Shown: positions 14,848 to 23,370, counted from the first letter of the stretch. The stretch: 64,000 bases of DNA from Infirmifilum sp. NZ (GCF_022693705.1 NZ_CP094288.1:484490-548489); one strand, 5' to 3'. Notes: a model not told the origin generated them from the letters alone. Translations and numbers: made by a program.

Positions 14848-15699
14848 GTGCTCGGTAAAGCCACCGCATTAGTTCCTTTGTTGCTTTTGCTCGTCGTGTC
14901 GCTGGGGGCGCTAGCCCAGAGCCTGCAGGGCTCTGAGGAGCTACTTGTGCTGCCTGGAGGTATAATAGAGGGGAGGATCACGGCGACTTCTCCAGCCGAG
15001 GACGTGTTCACGATTACGCTACCGGGGCAGGTCCAATCCCTCAGTGTGGGGAGCTCGCTGGGAGCAGTCCCGCTGTACAACCTTTCCGGCAGCACTCTAG
15101 CCATGCTGCTTGAACCCGGAGAAGCGGTGAACGTAACCTTCGTGTCCAGGATCTTGTCAGGCGACCCCGCTACGATAGTTGTCGACTCCTGGAATCAGTC
15201 GCTAGTCGTCCGGATCCACAGTAGCTACGTGCTACTGGGAGTAGAGCCCGTGCCGGACCGCATCGAGAGGGAGGGAGAGTACCTTGTCCTGAGATACAGC
15301 AGGCTCGGGGAAGACTTCTCGCTGAGCGTTGTCGAACTTCCACCGGAGACGCAGCAACCGCCCTCACCGAGCCCGGGCGCTCCTCAGGCACCCGGTGTAT
15401 CCGGTAGCTTAAACCCGTTAACCGTAGCCGCAGCCGTTCTGGTGGCTGCTGTAGCTGTGGGGGTTGCGGTCTACCTCGCGAAGAGGGGTAAGAGGGGCGG
15501 TGCTGTTCTAACAGAGGATGAGGAAATGATAGTGGAGTTCCTTAGAAGCCGCGGCGGGAAGGCGTACCTCAGCGAGATACGGAGCGCTCTGGGCATGCCT
15601 TCAACCACGGCCCTCAGGCGTGTGAGGAGGCTTGAGGAAAAAGGCATTGTGAGAACCACGAGAACCTCCGAAGGGCTACTCGTAGCCTTGGCAAGGTAG
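14848..15699 (+). CDS. Membrane-tethered protein with cytosolic winged helix
   Basis: Signal peptide (LVPLLLLLVVSLGALAQS), an extracytoplasmic beta-rich domain of about 150 residues, a Pro/Ser linker (PPSPSPGAPQAPG), one transmembrane helix (LTVAAAVLVAAVAVGVAVYLA, near residue 190-210), a basic stop-transfer patch (KRGKRGG) and a C-terminal winged helix (EEMIVEFLRSRGGKAYLSEI, then the recognition helix TTALRRVRRLEEKGIVRT). The layout is that of a one-component membrane sensor and transcription regulator. Its position directly after the exported S16 protease raises the possibility that the ectodomain is a protease target; that is inference. Confidence 0.72.
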   Translation: MLGKATALVPLLLLLVVSLGALAQSLQGSEELLVLPGGIIEGRITATSPAEDVFTITLPGQVQSLSVGSSLGAVPLYNLSGSTLAMLLEPGEAVNVTFVSRILSGDPATIVVDSWNQSLVVRIHSSYVLLGVEPVPDRIEREGEYLVLRYSRLGEDFSLSVVELPPETQQPPSPSPGAPQAPGVSGSLNPLTVAAAVLVAAVAVGVAVYLAKRGKRGGAVLTEDEEMIVEFLRSRGGKAYLSEIRSALGMPSTTALRRVRRLEEKGIVRTTRTSEGLLVALAR

Positions 15700-15752
15700 G
15701 GCTGACAAATAGGTTAATATTCCGACTGTGTAATATTTTCCTTGAAAAAAAG

Positions 15753-16028
15753 ATGTCTCAAGAATCAACTGTGTATATTGGGGAGAAGCCTGCAAGCACA
15801 TACGTGCTTGAGGTACTCACGCTTCTAAAGAAGGGAGCCAAAAAGCTGACCGTTAAGGCCAGGGGACATAACATATCTAAAGCCGCGGAAGTCACGGAGA
15901 GCATTAAGCGGATGACAGGTGATAAGGTATCGTACGGACAGATCAAGCTTTACAGCGAGGAAGTCGGTGAGGAGGCGAAAGAAAAGTCCGTCCCAGTGAT
16001 CGAGATCGAGATAATTTCTCACCTCTAG
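15753..16028 (+). CDS. alba: Alba chromatin protein
   Basis: DNA/RNA-binding chromatin protein of archaea. Full-length (91 aa) Alba: VYIGEKPASTYVLEVLTLL, the loop LTVKARGHNISKAAEVTE with the conserved basic ARG(H/R)xIsKA, and VSYGQIKLYSEE...VIEIEIIS. The lysines of KKGAKKLTVKARG line the nucleic-acid face. ATG 15753 follows a TTAATATT box by about 35 bp, so a short leader is likely. It is monocistronic, with its own promoter region. Confidence 0.95.
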   Translation: MSQESTVYIGEKPASTYVLEVLTLLKKGAKKLTVKARGHNISKAAEVTESIKRMTGDKVSYGQIKLYSEEVGEEAKEKSVPVIEIEIISHL

Positions 16029-16146
16029 CGCTCCTGGACATCGAGCGCCTACCACTCTTCACCCCAGCTTATATGCTCGAAAATCCTACCCACTGCGTGC
16101 TCTCCGCTGGGCAAAACATATATAGAACTGTATTGTTACATTACAC

Positions 16147-16941
16147 ATGGAAAGCGATGAGTTCAAGGGCCTGATCGAGGAGGTAAGGAAGCTGTGGGAA
16201 GAAACCTCCTCCAAGCTCGAGGAAATCAGCAAGCGTTTGGCGAACATCGAGTCAAGCATGGAGGGAGAGGTTTCGGATGCGCAAGCGCTAGAGCTTCTCG
16301 CCGAGGCGAGGAGACTCTCCGCGGAGCTGATGGAGCTGAAGCACAGGTTTAAGGCTAGGATTAGGGAGCTTCTAGTGCAGCGTGCCTCGCTGTTGGGCTC
16401 GGGTAGCCCGTTTTACTCTGACCTGAAGGAGTACATGGAAGATATCGCCGACGAGCTCGAGGAGAGGGTTGAGGAGGTTGAGGATAGGCTTGATACTCTG
16501 ATAGAGGATATAAAGGAGGCTATCAGGGATAGGAGGTCGCGCAGAGGTTTCCCCGTGGTCGCGATCTCCGGTCCAGGTGGCCCGACCGTCATAAAGGGGA
16601 GCATGCGTGCACTTGAGAAAGCCCTAGAGGAGGTGGACAGGATAATCAAGGAGACTCTGTCTGGCCCGTGGCTGCGGACTCCATCTACCATAATCTCTTC
16701 GGTCAGGTTACCGCAGGCTGATTTGAATGTCATCGATCTCCTCGTCGAGGCGGGGATCTTTAAGAGCAGGAACGAGGGTATCGCCTTCTTCGTGCACAAG
16801 GGTATCGAGGCCAGCAGGGACTGGCTTGAGAGGATTCGCGGGAAGCTTGACGAGATCAAGAGGCTGCAGGAGGAGGCACGCAGGGAGCTTGAAAGCATCA
16901 TGGGCGAGCAACGGGAGGGCGACGGGGAAGGGCGGAAATAA
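16147..16941 (+). CDS. Coiled-coil protein with ribbon-helix-helix domain
   Basis: No named family recognised. Residues about 1-125 form two coiled coils; residues about 180-230 read TIISSVRLPQADLNVIDLLV followed by EAGIFKSRNEGIAFFVHKGI, which has the ribbon-helix-helix pattern (a short strand with SVRLP, then Gly-containing turn and two helices) of CopG/MetJ-type DNA-binding proteins; a third coiled coil ends the protein. It probably binds DNA or forms a chromosome-associated filament; this is inferred. TATATA at 16119-16124 lies 26 bp before ATG 16147, giving a leaderless start. It sits between Alba and another HTH protein. Confidence 0.7.
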   Translation: MESDEFKGLIEEVRKLWEETSSKLEEISKRLANIESSMEGEVSDAQALELLAEARRLSAELMELKHRFKARIRELLVQRASLLGSGSPFYSDLKEYMEDIADELEERVEEVEDRLDTLIEDIKEAIRDRRSRRGFPVVAISGPGGPTVIKGSMRALEKALEEVDRIIKETLSGPWLRTPSTIISSVRLPQADLNVIDLLVEAGIFKSRNEGIAFFVHKGIEASRDWLERIRGKLDEIKRLQEEARRELESIMGEQREGDGEGRK

Positions 16942-16979
16942 CTTATAAACCTGGGCTCTTTCTTTACCCTGGTTGGTGA

Positions 16980-17717
16980 ATGTCAACCGAGGCTGAGGAG
17001 AGTTCTTACATCGTGGCCAGGCTGCTTAACGGCTTAAAGGAGGTTTACACCTTCAAGGAGCTCGAGGAGCTGCTCGGAATTCCGTCGCAGGTCCTGTGGA
17101 GGTACACCAGCTACTCGCACTTCCCCGAGAGGCAGACCGCGAAGAAGATACTCGAAGCGATACGCGAGAAAAGGCTCGTGGAGAAAGCCCTGAAGGAGTG
17201 CCTGACGCGCCAGAACGAGATAGTAGAGGAGTGGAGGCTACTGTTCAACCCCAGGGTGCTGAACCTCATCGGATACGTGGTCTGGAAGCTGTTCTCGGGA
17301 CTGGAGGTGGACACCATCCTGACTTACCCGGAGCGCAACGCCGGTTTAGCGGTTGTTGTCGCGGAGTGGCTCCTCGCAGACGTCGCCGTTGCCTCCGAGA
17401 GAGCTTACGGAAACTGGGGGAAGCTCCTCACAGCGTCCTACACGTCAGGAGAGAGAGGCGAGATTATTTACCTGCACGTTCCCAGGGATAGCATCGAGAA
17501 GGAAAGCAGAGTACTCGTCGTCAAGAGCATCGTGAATGATTTCCAGTCCCTCTCAGCGCTCGCGTCGCTAGTGGAGCAAGCGAAGGCTCACATTGTCGGG
17601 GCCGTCGCTGTTGTAGCACTATCGAGCAGGTGGGCAGAGACCGCTGAGCGGCTTGGGGTAAAGAATGCGAGAGCCTTGATTGTGCGTGAAAATGGAGGCT
17701 TCCGAGTAACAATATGA
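16980..17717 (+). CDS. HTH protein with phosphoribosyltransferase-like domain
   Basis: Residues 10-65 form a helix-turn-helix (YTFKELEELLGIPSQVLWRY). The rest resembles a type I phosphoribosyltransferase, as in PurR- or GfcR-type regulators, with DTILTYPERNAGLAVVVAEWL and a C-terminal AEIxN-like hood. The PRPP-binding loop, normally VDD(V/I)xTTGxT, reads RVLVVKSIVNDFQSLSAL, without the acidic pair and without TTG. A catalytic role is therefore unlikely; an effector-sensing regulator is inferred. ACTTATAAAC at 16941-16950 and GGTTGGTG before ATG 16980 support a short leader with a ribosome site. Confidence 0.72.
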   Translation: MSTEAEESSYIVARLLNGLKEVYTFKELEELLGIPSQVLWRYTSYSHFPERQTAKKILEAIREKRLVEKALKECLTRQNEIVEEWRLLFNPRVLNLIGYVVWKLFSGLEVDTILTYPERNAGLAVVVAEWLLADVAVASERAYGNWGKLLTASYTSGERGEIIYLHVPRDSIEKESRVLVVKSIVNDFQSLSALASLVEQAKAHIVGAVAVVALSSRWAETAERLGVKNARALIVRENGGFRVTI

Positions 17718-17805
17718 CTCGCTACGGCGCTAACTGCCTTCACTACTGCACCAGCTATCCCTTACAGAGTTCTAAAAACCTAAATCCTGTTAGGGGACGC
17801 AAGAA

Positions 17806-18141
17806 ATGAAACCTATCTTCCTCGCTAAGAAGGTTAGAAAGGAAAACAGCATTATAGGTGATGGGCACTTTGTGGCATCCTTCCTTGACTTTAGGGGCGG
17901 AATACATTACGTTAACGAAACCTCGTTCAAGATACTCAGCCTGTGTGACGGTGAAAAAACCGTCAAGGAAATCCTGGAAACTATTGAGGGAGAGTACCTA
18001 CTAAAGCACTCCGAGAGCATCGCAGGTGTGTATAATGTACTCTTGGAGGGGCTGAGAAGAGGTTTCCTAACAAATGACGGCAAGCGCTTCAAAGGCTTTA
18101 AACCGGAGATCGAGGGGGACCTCCACGTGAAACACTATTAA
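17806..18141 (+). CDS. PqqD-like peptide-recognition protein
   Basis: RiPP-recognition-element type protein: GIHYVNETSFKILSLCDGEK, then TVKEILETIEGEY, matches the PqqD pattern (Nxx(a/s)xxILxLCDGxxTVxEI). Such proteins present a ribosomal peptide to a radical SAM enzyme, and a radical SAM/SPASM frame begins directly downstream, overlapping the 3' end in another frame. The last 25 residues (KRFKGFKPEIEGDLHVKHY) may once have linked it to that enzyme. The gene itself is intact (111 aa). Confidence 0.78.
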   Translation: MKPIFLAKKVRKENSIIGDGHFVASFLDFRGGIHYVNETSFKILSLCDGEKTVKEILETIEGEYLLKHSESIAGVYNVLLEGLRRGFLTNDGKRFKGFKPEIEGDLHVKHY

Positions 18142-19156
18142 ACTACCTGTACGCTCCAGCCCAGGTTCTGTTCGAGATAACCTACCGGTGCAACCTCGAG
18201 TGCTTGCACCGTTATGTAGCCCGTGACTCGAGAAATGAGCTCTCGCTTGAAGAGATACTGGAGTTGGCCGATCAGCTTATCGAGATGCCGGTTCTTCAGG
18301 TGTCGGTGGGTGGCGGTGAGCCCTTACTCAGGTTCGAGGAGCTCATAGAGCTAGTGAAAAAACTGACCTCCCGCAGGATCGATGTGATTGTGGCGACAAA
18401 TGGTACTCTGCTCGAGAGGAAAAGGCGTTAGAGCTCAAGAAGGCCGGTCTCCTAACACTACAGTTTAGCCTAGACGGGATAGGTAAGGTGCATGATTCGA
18501 TACGAGGGATTACAGGAAGCTTTGAGAGAGTAGTGGAGGCCATAAAGCTGACGAAGGAGCTGGGTTTTAAAGTACTTATTAAAACAGTTGCCCAAAGGGA
18601 TAACCTAGGGCAACTCTACGATCTTTTCAGGCTGGTGAGCGAGCTCGGCGTAGACGGGTGGAGTGTCAATAGAGCGATCCCGAGCGGGAGAGCTAAGGCG
18701 AATTTCCAAAGGGTATACGTTAGTTTCGAGGAGTTCAACAGGGCAGTACAACCAATCAGGGAGTTTGCCCGGAGAGCCATCGGGATCTTAAGCATCTCCC
18801 TGGAGGATTACCCGAGGCCCTTCGAAGAGGTGCCACTCACAGGTGATTACGCGATATGTCCTGCAGGAACAACCTCCATACACATAAGCCCTGACGGAAG
18901 CGTAAAGCCGTGCTCGTACTTCCCTGATAGCTACATTTGTGGTAATGTAAGAATGAAGCCTCTCATCGATATATGGAATAACTCCCCCATTTTAAAGACT
19001 ATGAGGAGGCTGCGTCGTAGCGACCTCTTAGAGCCCTGCAGGACTTGTAAGCTCCCTTGCAATGGTCGATGCAGGGGTGCTGCAGCGTCTTTTTACGGCG
19101 ACGTCAGAGCCCCAGACCCCCTCTGCCCCAGGGTGGAGCCTCTTCTTGGAGTGTAA
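18142..19156 (+). pseudogene. Radical SAM/SPASM enzyme, frameshifted with altered cluster motif
   Basis: The frame opens without any ATG, GTG or TTG before the radical SAM motif. That motif reads C-N-L-E-C-L-H-R-Y: the third cysteine of CX3CX2C is Arg (CGT at 18210-18212; TGT would be Cys), so the SAM-binding 4Fe-4S cluster should not form. The frame breaks at the A run 18420-18423; one extra A restores RKKALELKKAG. After the break the protein continues to a typical C-terminal SPASM domain with CPAG, GSVKPC, CRTCKLPCNGRC and a last Cys. It is the maturase partner of the PqqD-like gene, now probably inactive. Confidence 0.75.
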
Positions 19157-19211
19157 AAAGCAGTACTTAATAGGGAGGCGTGAATCACGGTTTAGTGACC
19201 CCAACGCGAAC

Positions 19212-19381
19212 GTGCTGAAAGTGTACACTCAGGATGGACGAATAACACAAGTAGAAGCATATCTTTCAGAGCTGAGAGCAATGATATGGATCAAGAAAAA
19301 TTTGGAGACATAATTATAATTACTGAAGTATCACGAGAAAGCAGTGTAAGCTGGGAATTCATGAGGCGTATTGTGCAATAG
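19212..19381 (+). pseudogene. Two overlapping short frames, possible broken small gene
   Basis: After the radical SAM stop, one frame runs to TAA 19311-19313 (GTG 19212, 33 aa, ending MIWIKKNLET). A second runs from ATG 19286 to TAG 19379-19381 (31 aa, starting MDQEKFGDIIIITEVS). Joined by one base shift near 19281-19288 they would give a continuous small protein of 60-80 aa. Either could be the remnant of a peptide precursor or of an accessory protein; I recognise neither. The rest of 19382-19525 is AT-rich and shows no gene. Confidence 0.3.
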
Positions 19382-19525
19382 CTGCTTTTTTGAAGGCAGG
19401 CATCTTGCGTGTAGTAAGACGTAAGAGAATTTGCCCTCCAAGTAGAAAAATTACAAATAAGGTTTTGAATCTCTGCGGGTATAGCTTTGCTTGAGAGTAT
19501 GAACTGGGCTGTTTAGGGTGAGATT

Positions 19526-19606
19526 GTGGCTGATGATGCAACGGTGCTTGCCGAAAATTTGGTAAAGGAGTACGAGAGCTATGAGATCTCGGCTTTGTTC
19601 CAATGA
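19526..19606 (+). pseudogene. N-terminal fragment of the ABC exporter ATPase
   Basis: GTG 19526 opens a 26-codon frame beginning MADDATVLAENLVKEYESYE, the usual first strand of an ABC ATPase (V-x-AENLVKxY), and ends at TGA 19604-19606. The ATPase frame at 19603 (ATG overlapping as ATGA) continues with the next segment. A single-base change near 19600 would join the two, so the gene appears frameshifted at its N-terminus. Confidence 0.55.
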
Positions 19607-20631
19607 CGGATTTCGGGTTGTACGCCTTGTTCACCTTCTTTGGGGAAAGGGTAGGGAAGTATGAAAAAAGAGTTGTAAAAGCTCTCGATGGAGTCTCATT
19701 CGTCGCCCATAGCGGCGAGATTGTGGGCGTTCTGGGTCCTAATGGTTCTGGAAAGACGACGCTACTGAAGGTGCTGGCTGGGCTAACTATACCCACGAGC
19801 GGTAAAGCAGTGGTTGCTGGCCTGGATGTGGTGAGAGACCACGAAAAGCTACCACGAGTGGTCACATATGTCCCGGGGCTTGCTGCCATAAGCCTCTTCA
19901 CTAGACCCGAAATGACGGTCGAGTGGAATCTCAAGCGTTTTGCAGATCTGGCTGGTCTGACGCCTGATGCCGTGAGAGAAGCTTTAGAGCGCGTTGAGCT
20001 TCTAGAGGATGCTAGCAGGAGGGTTGGGGAGTTATCGACCGGGAAGCTTGCCCGCCTGGCTATCGCCTTTGGACTCATTAAGGAGTCTCAGGTCTATCTA
20101 ATGGATGAGCCCTTCTCCGGGGTCTCACCGGAAGTAAAAAACAGGTTGTTAAGGATGCTTAAAGAGTTAGTGAATGAGGGAGCCACGATCCTTTATGCTA
20201 CGCATATTCTGAGCGAGGCTGAGCAGGTTTGCGACAGGGTGCTCATCCTTCACAATGGGAGAGTCATCGCGGACGCTACTCCAAGCATTTTGAAAAGAGA
20301 GCTTGAGCTATTCGAGACGGTGGAGCTTGAGGTTAAAGTTGTTGAAGACCCTTACAGTCTCGTGGCATCTTTAGGCGAGAAGGCTGAGAGGCTTCTCAAG
20401 AGTGAAGTTGAAGAAGACGTGCTAAAAATGAGCGTGGTCACGTCTGATAGCAGGGAATTCATACAGCACGCAATTAACCGCGTGCTAGCTGGAAACAACA
20501 AGTTGCTGTACGTGAGGGTCCGTGAGCCTACTCTCGAGGACGCTTACCTTTCTCTTCTCAGCAAGTACGCTACACCGGCTCTCTTTGAGCATAAAGTTAA
20601 AACTTGCTATGTTTTCACAGCGGGTGGCTAG
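19603..20631 (+). CDS. ABC-2 exporter ATPase
   Basis: ATPase of a drug/peptide-export type ABC-2 system: Walker A GPNGSGKTT near residue 46, signature LSTGKLARLA (variant of LSGGQ) near 144, Walker B VYLMDEPFSG, H-loop LYATHILSEAE, then a C-terminal domain with REPTLEDAYLSLL. As it stands it lacks the first beta strand, which is found out of frame just upstream. It ends in TAG 20629-20631, and the permease lies in the same frame beyond that stop. Its neighbours, PqqD-like and radical SAM/SPASM genes, suggest export of a modified peptide. Confidence 0.78.
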   Translation: MTDFGLYALFTFFGERVGKYEKRVVKALDGVSFVAHSGEIVGVLGPNGSGKTTLLKVLAGLTIPTSGKAVVAGLDVVRDHEKLPRVVTYVPGLAAISLFTRPEMTVEWNLKRFADLAGLTPDAVREALERVELLEDASRRVGELSTGKLARLAIAFGLIKESQVYLMDEPFSGVSPEVKNRLLRMLKELVNEGATILYATHILSEAEQVCDRVLILHNGRVIADATPSILKRELELFETVELEVKVVEDPYSLVASLGEKAERLLKSEVEEDVLKMSVVTSDSREFIQHAINRVLAGNNKLLYVRVREPTLEDAYLSLLSKYATPALFEHKVKTCYVFTAGG

Positions 20632-20682
20632 AGCCGTGAAAACGGGAGAAACCATGAAACCATACGTCTCCTGCTACGGAGC

Positions 20683-21501
20683 TTGAAAAGGAGCCTGAAG
20701 GATTACACGGTTAACGTCTACGTGTGGTGGTTTGCGTACGTGCCCACGGAACTCCTCAACATCGGACTCACGCTCGCTTCGTGGTTCTACTACACGCGCT
20801 TCGTTGCAGGGACGACAGGCCAGGCTGAGTGGTTTCTCTCGTACATACTAATTGCCTTGATGATCGTTCCTTTGCTTAACATAGGAGTTGAACAACCCGA
20901 AGTTACGCTGAGGAGCCTCTACCGGGGGCACGTGAGCACTGGAGGCTTCAGGGTTCCAGTGTGGGCATACTACTACCTGGCTGGAATACCCAAAGCGGTG
21001 GCTGCTGTGGCTGGCTTCACGTTTGAATTACTGCGATTTTTAATAGAGGCTTCCATATACTTGATCCTCGGGCTTATCGTGTTCAGGGTAAGCTTTAGCC
21101 CCAGCGCCAATTACATAGCGGCCTTGCTGGTGATCATTCTCGGTTTCTTAGCTAGCCTTACTCTCGGTCTGCTCTTGGCTAACACATTCTGGCTGTTCCT
21201 ATACCGAGAAGATGTGCACATTAACCCCTTTACATGGCTTGTGACAACTGCAGCAAATGTTGTAGGAGGTGCGTATTTCCCAATTGAGGTGCTACCAAGC
21301 TGGCTCCGACCGCTGAGCTACCTATTACCTCATACGTATGTTTTCAGCGGAGTAAGGAAAGCTCTCCTCTTAGGAGTTCCGCTAGAGGGTGTTTCAGAGG
21401 AACTAGCGATCCTCTCCCTTTATGCCCTCCTTTTACCCGTAGCCATCCTGCTTTACAGAGGTACCGAGAACTTTATCACGTACAAAGCGCGCAAGCTGTA
21501 A
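20683..21501 (+). CDS. ABC-2 exporter permease with disturbed start
   Basis: Membrane protein with six spans; LRPLSYLLPHTYVFSGVRKALL near the end is typical of ABC-2 permeases. The first in-frame start is TTG 20683, which leaves the N-terminus short. Just upstream, ATG 20654 is out of frame by one base; one added base after MKP would give MKPIRLLLRSLKRSLKDY, a natural N-terminus. It is therefore probably frameshifted, like the neighbouring genes. The partner ATPase lies immediately upstream. Confidence 0.75.
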   Translation: MKRSLKDYTVNVYVWWFAYVPTELLNIGLTLASWFYYTRFVAGTTGQAEWFLSYILIALMIVPLLNIGVEQPEVTLRSLYRGHVSTGGFRVPVWAYYYLAGIPKAVAAVAGFTFELLRFLIEASIYLILGLIVFRVSFSPSANYIAALLVIILGFLASLTLGLLLANTFWLFLYREDVHINPFTWLVTTAANVVGGAYFPIEVLPSWLRPLSYLLPHTYVFSGVRKALLLGVPLEGVSEELAILSLYALLLPVAILLYRGTENFITYKARKL

Positions 21502-21544
21502 AAGACAGCTCACGAATACCCGTTCACCTGTGCGTCCGCTACTT

Positions 21545-21605
21545 CTTTTCCCCTCACCCATCCACTTAATATTCACCATCCTTCCTCGACCCCAAGGTTG
21601 CCCAC
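21545..21605 (-). ncRNA. Orphan 3' element related to TnpB cassette (copy E3)
   Basis: Shares ordered blocks with the element after TnpB copy 1 (forward-strand spelling): CTTTTC, CTTAA, CATCCTT and GGTTGCCCAC. The gap between CATCCTT and GGTTGCCCAC is 12 nt in both, and CTTAA to the CATCCTT block is 6-7 nt in both. No TnpB-like gene is near. It lies between convergent genes. It could be a solo right end or a shared RNA; homology over about 60 nt is modest. Confidence 0.4.
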
Positions 21606-21790
21606 CGCAACCATCCTGGCTCGCCTTGCGGAGAGCAACAGCTCGAGCGTGAGCGCGGCGCCTAGTGCCCCAAAAGCTAACGCGCTGGTAACAAGCTCGG
21701 GTAACTTGAGACCCTCAGTGACTTCAGATGACCCGTAAGCTTGAGCTACCTCTTCGTGTCGCTTTCTACTCTTAAGCGCTTACCTGATCA
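21573..21790 (-). pseudogene. C-terminal remnant of a membrane protein
   Basis: A minus-strand frame without a start codon encodes VAQAYGSSEVTEGLKLPELV, one hydrophobic helix (TSALAFGALGAALTLELLL) and a basic tail, and ends at TGA 21573-21575. The upstream side is closed by TAA, so only a C-terminal anchor survives. Its stop codon lies inside the orphan element E3. The remaining stretch to 21903 has no other gene that I can support. Confidence 0.4.
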
Positions 21791-21903
21791 TCGCTCACGT
21801 ACGTGAAGAATAGACTCCTTCTCCACTCTGCGAGGTAGGAAAACGTGGAGCAAACGTAACCGGAAAAGGGGAAAACTAAAATAGAGTATTACTTACTCCG
21901 TTG

Positions 21904-23370
21904 TCATGTGTTTTTAATCTCTTCTACCTCCTTTTCGCTCAGGGGTCTCCACTTAGACCCCTCCAGCTTCACGTAACCTCTCGCGTACTTTTCGTAGATC
22001 TCCAGGATCCTCCGGCGGAGCTCCCTGTAGGGTATGAAGTCGGGCCTGGCGTTGACGTTGTCGAAGTGTATCATCTCGACGTGCCACACCGGCTCGGCTC
22101 CGGGTAGCGTCCAGAGCCCGCGCTGGCTGATGAGGTAGAGGGAATGCTTGACGAGGGACTCTTCGAGGCGTACGAGGCCTCTCTGTATTCGCTCGGGCAG
22201 CGTCTCCACGTGCCTCCTGTCGTACCTTATCAGCGTCGGGTCGATGCCCTCGGCGAGCATCATGAGGAGTACGCCGTTGCACTTGAAGCATGTCCCACAG
22301 GGCTTCACGACGCCGTTCTCGATGTGCGTGGAGTGGCAGCTTGTCTGGAGCACGGAGAGCTCCGGGTACCTGTTGAACAGTATCCTCAGGACGATTATGG
22401 GGCTTATGGGCCTCAGGGGGGACCACTGCTTCACCCTGATCCCCCGCCGTTGCATCCAGTCCGTCATGTAGAGGTCGAAGTCCAGAGACTGGTCGTAGGT
22501 GGCGTAGTAGTGCCTGATCCCCTTGTACTCGAACGTGAGGCCTGAGGGGTCGTCGAACTCGTTTCCCATCACGACGTTCCCGACATTGTTCTTGGCGGCG
22601 AGAGGCAGGACTGAGAAGATGTAGTGCGCGTACCAGAAGAGCCTAACGGGGTAGATCTCCCGGTTCTTCCTCCAGTAGTTAGGGACGACGATCTTCATGT
22701 TCTTCTCGATGAACGCGAAGAGCCTGTCTACGTTGGTCCACACTTTCCTTGTCTTCGGGTCCGTCTCTCTCAGCGCCCTGAAGGCGGTAAGAGCGGTGTA
22801 CCAGTGCCTCCCCGCCTCGTTGACGAAGTACGGGTAGGTCTCGCAGCCGGCTTCCCTGAGTAACCCGTAGGTTAGCAGGCTCTCCTTCCCCCCGGAGGAC
22901 ATCACCACGCACTTGGAGTAGTCCGGCTCGAAGTCTACGTCGCTGCCCTGGAAGGTTTCGGCGACCTGCACCTCCGCGCGCGGCTTCGCGGTTTCCGGAG
23001 TGACCTCCTCCTCGCTCGGTATAAACTCCTCCTTGATGAGGTCTGTCCTGCTCAGAATCCTGTTCACGAATATGTCGCGGGCTGTGACGTCCATCATGTC
23101 CAGGATAAACTTGTAGTCGAGCTCGTGGATAGGGGCCTTAAACTGGATCGTGTCCGCGAAGAGGCCGTAGTTTATGGCGGGCACAACGCCCGCTAGGGTA
23201 GAGATCTCGGCGAACCCTCTGATGTCCACGCTCTCGGGGTACGACTGGATGAGCGTGTACTCCTTTCTGACGCCGTCGAAGTGTAGCTCGTACTTAACCC
23301 TGGCAGAGCGGGGCTTGACGGCGACTGGACCTACAACGATCTTGTCGAAGCACTTTAGCCTTTCCGACAC
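21904..23370 (-). CDS. PP-loop protein resembling MurL epimerase
   Basis: About 488 aa. A central PP-loop SSGGKESLLTYGLL (near residue 157) marks an adenylating (ATP-pyrophosphatase) fold, followed by the conserved FVNEAGRHWYTALTA, GNEFDD, and a Cys-rich segment CHSTHIENGVVKPCGTCFKC. This is the pattern of proteins annotated MurL, the bacterial enzyme that epimerises the terminal L-Glu of UDP-MurNAc-L-Ala-L-Glu with ATP. Archaea of this type lack murein, so the substrate must differ. Its start touches the end of the DUF1611 gene (1-bp overlap), the last of a three-gene operon. Confidence 0.7.
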   Translation of the reverse strand: MSERLKCFDKIVVGPVAVKPRSARVKYELHFDGVRKEYTLIQSYPESVDIRGFAEISTLAGVVPAINYGLFADTIQFKAPIHELDYKFILDMMDVTARDIFVNRILSRTDLIKEEFIPSEEEVTPETAKPRAEVQVAETFQGSDVDFEPDYSKCVVMSSGGKESLLTYGLLREAGCETYPYFVNEAGRHWYTALTAFRALRETDPKTRKVWTNVDRLFAFIEKNMKIVVPNYWRKNREIYPVRLFWYAHYIFSVLPLAAKNNVGNVVMGNEFDDPSGLTFEYKGIRHYYATYDQSLDFDLYMTDWMQRRGIRVKQWSPLRPISPIIVLRILFNRYPELSVLQTSCHSTHIENGVVKPCGTCFKCNGVLLMMLAEGIDPTLIRYDRRHVETLPERIQRGLVRLEESLVKHSLYLISQRGLWTLPGAEPVWHVEMIHFDNVNARPDFIPYRELRRRILEIYEKYARGYVKLEGSKWRPLSEKEVEEIKNT

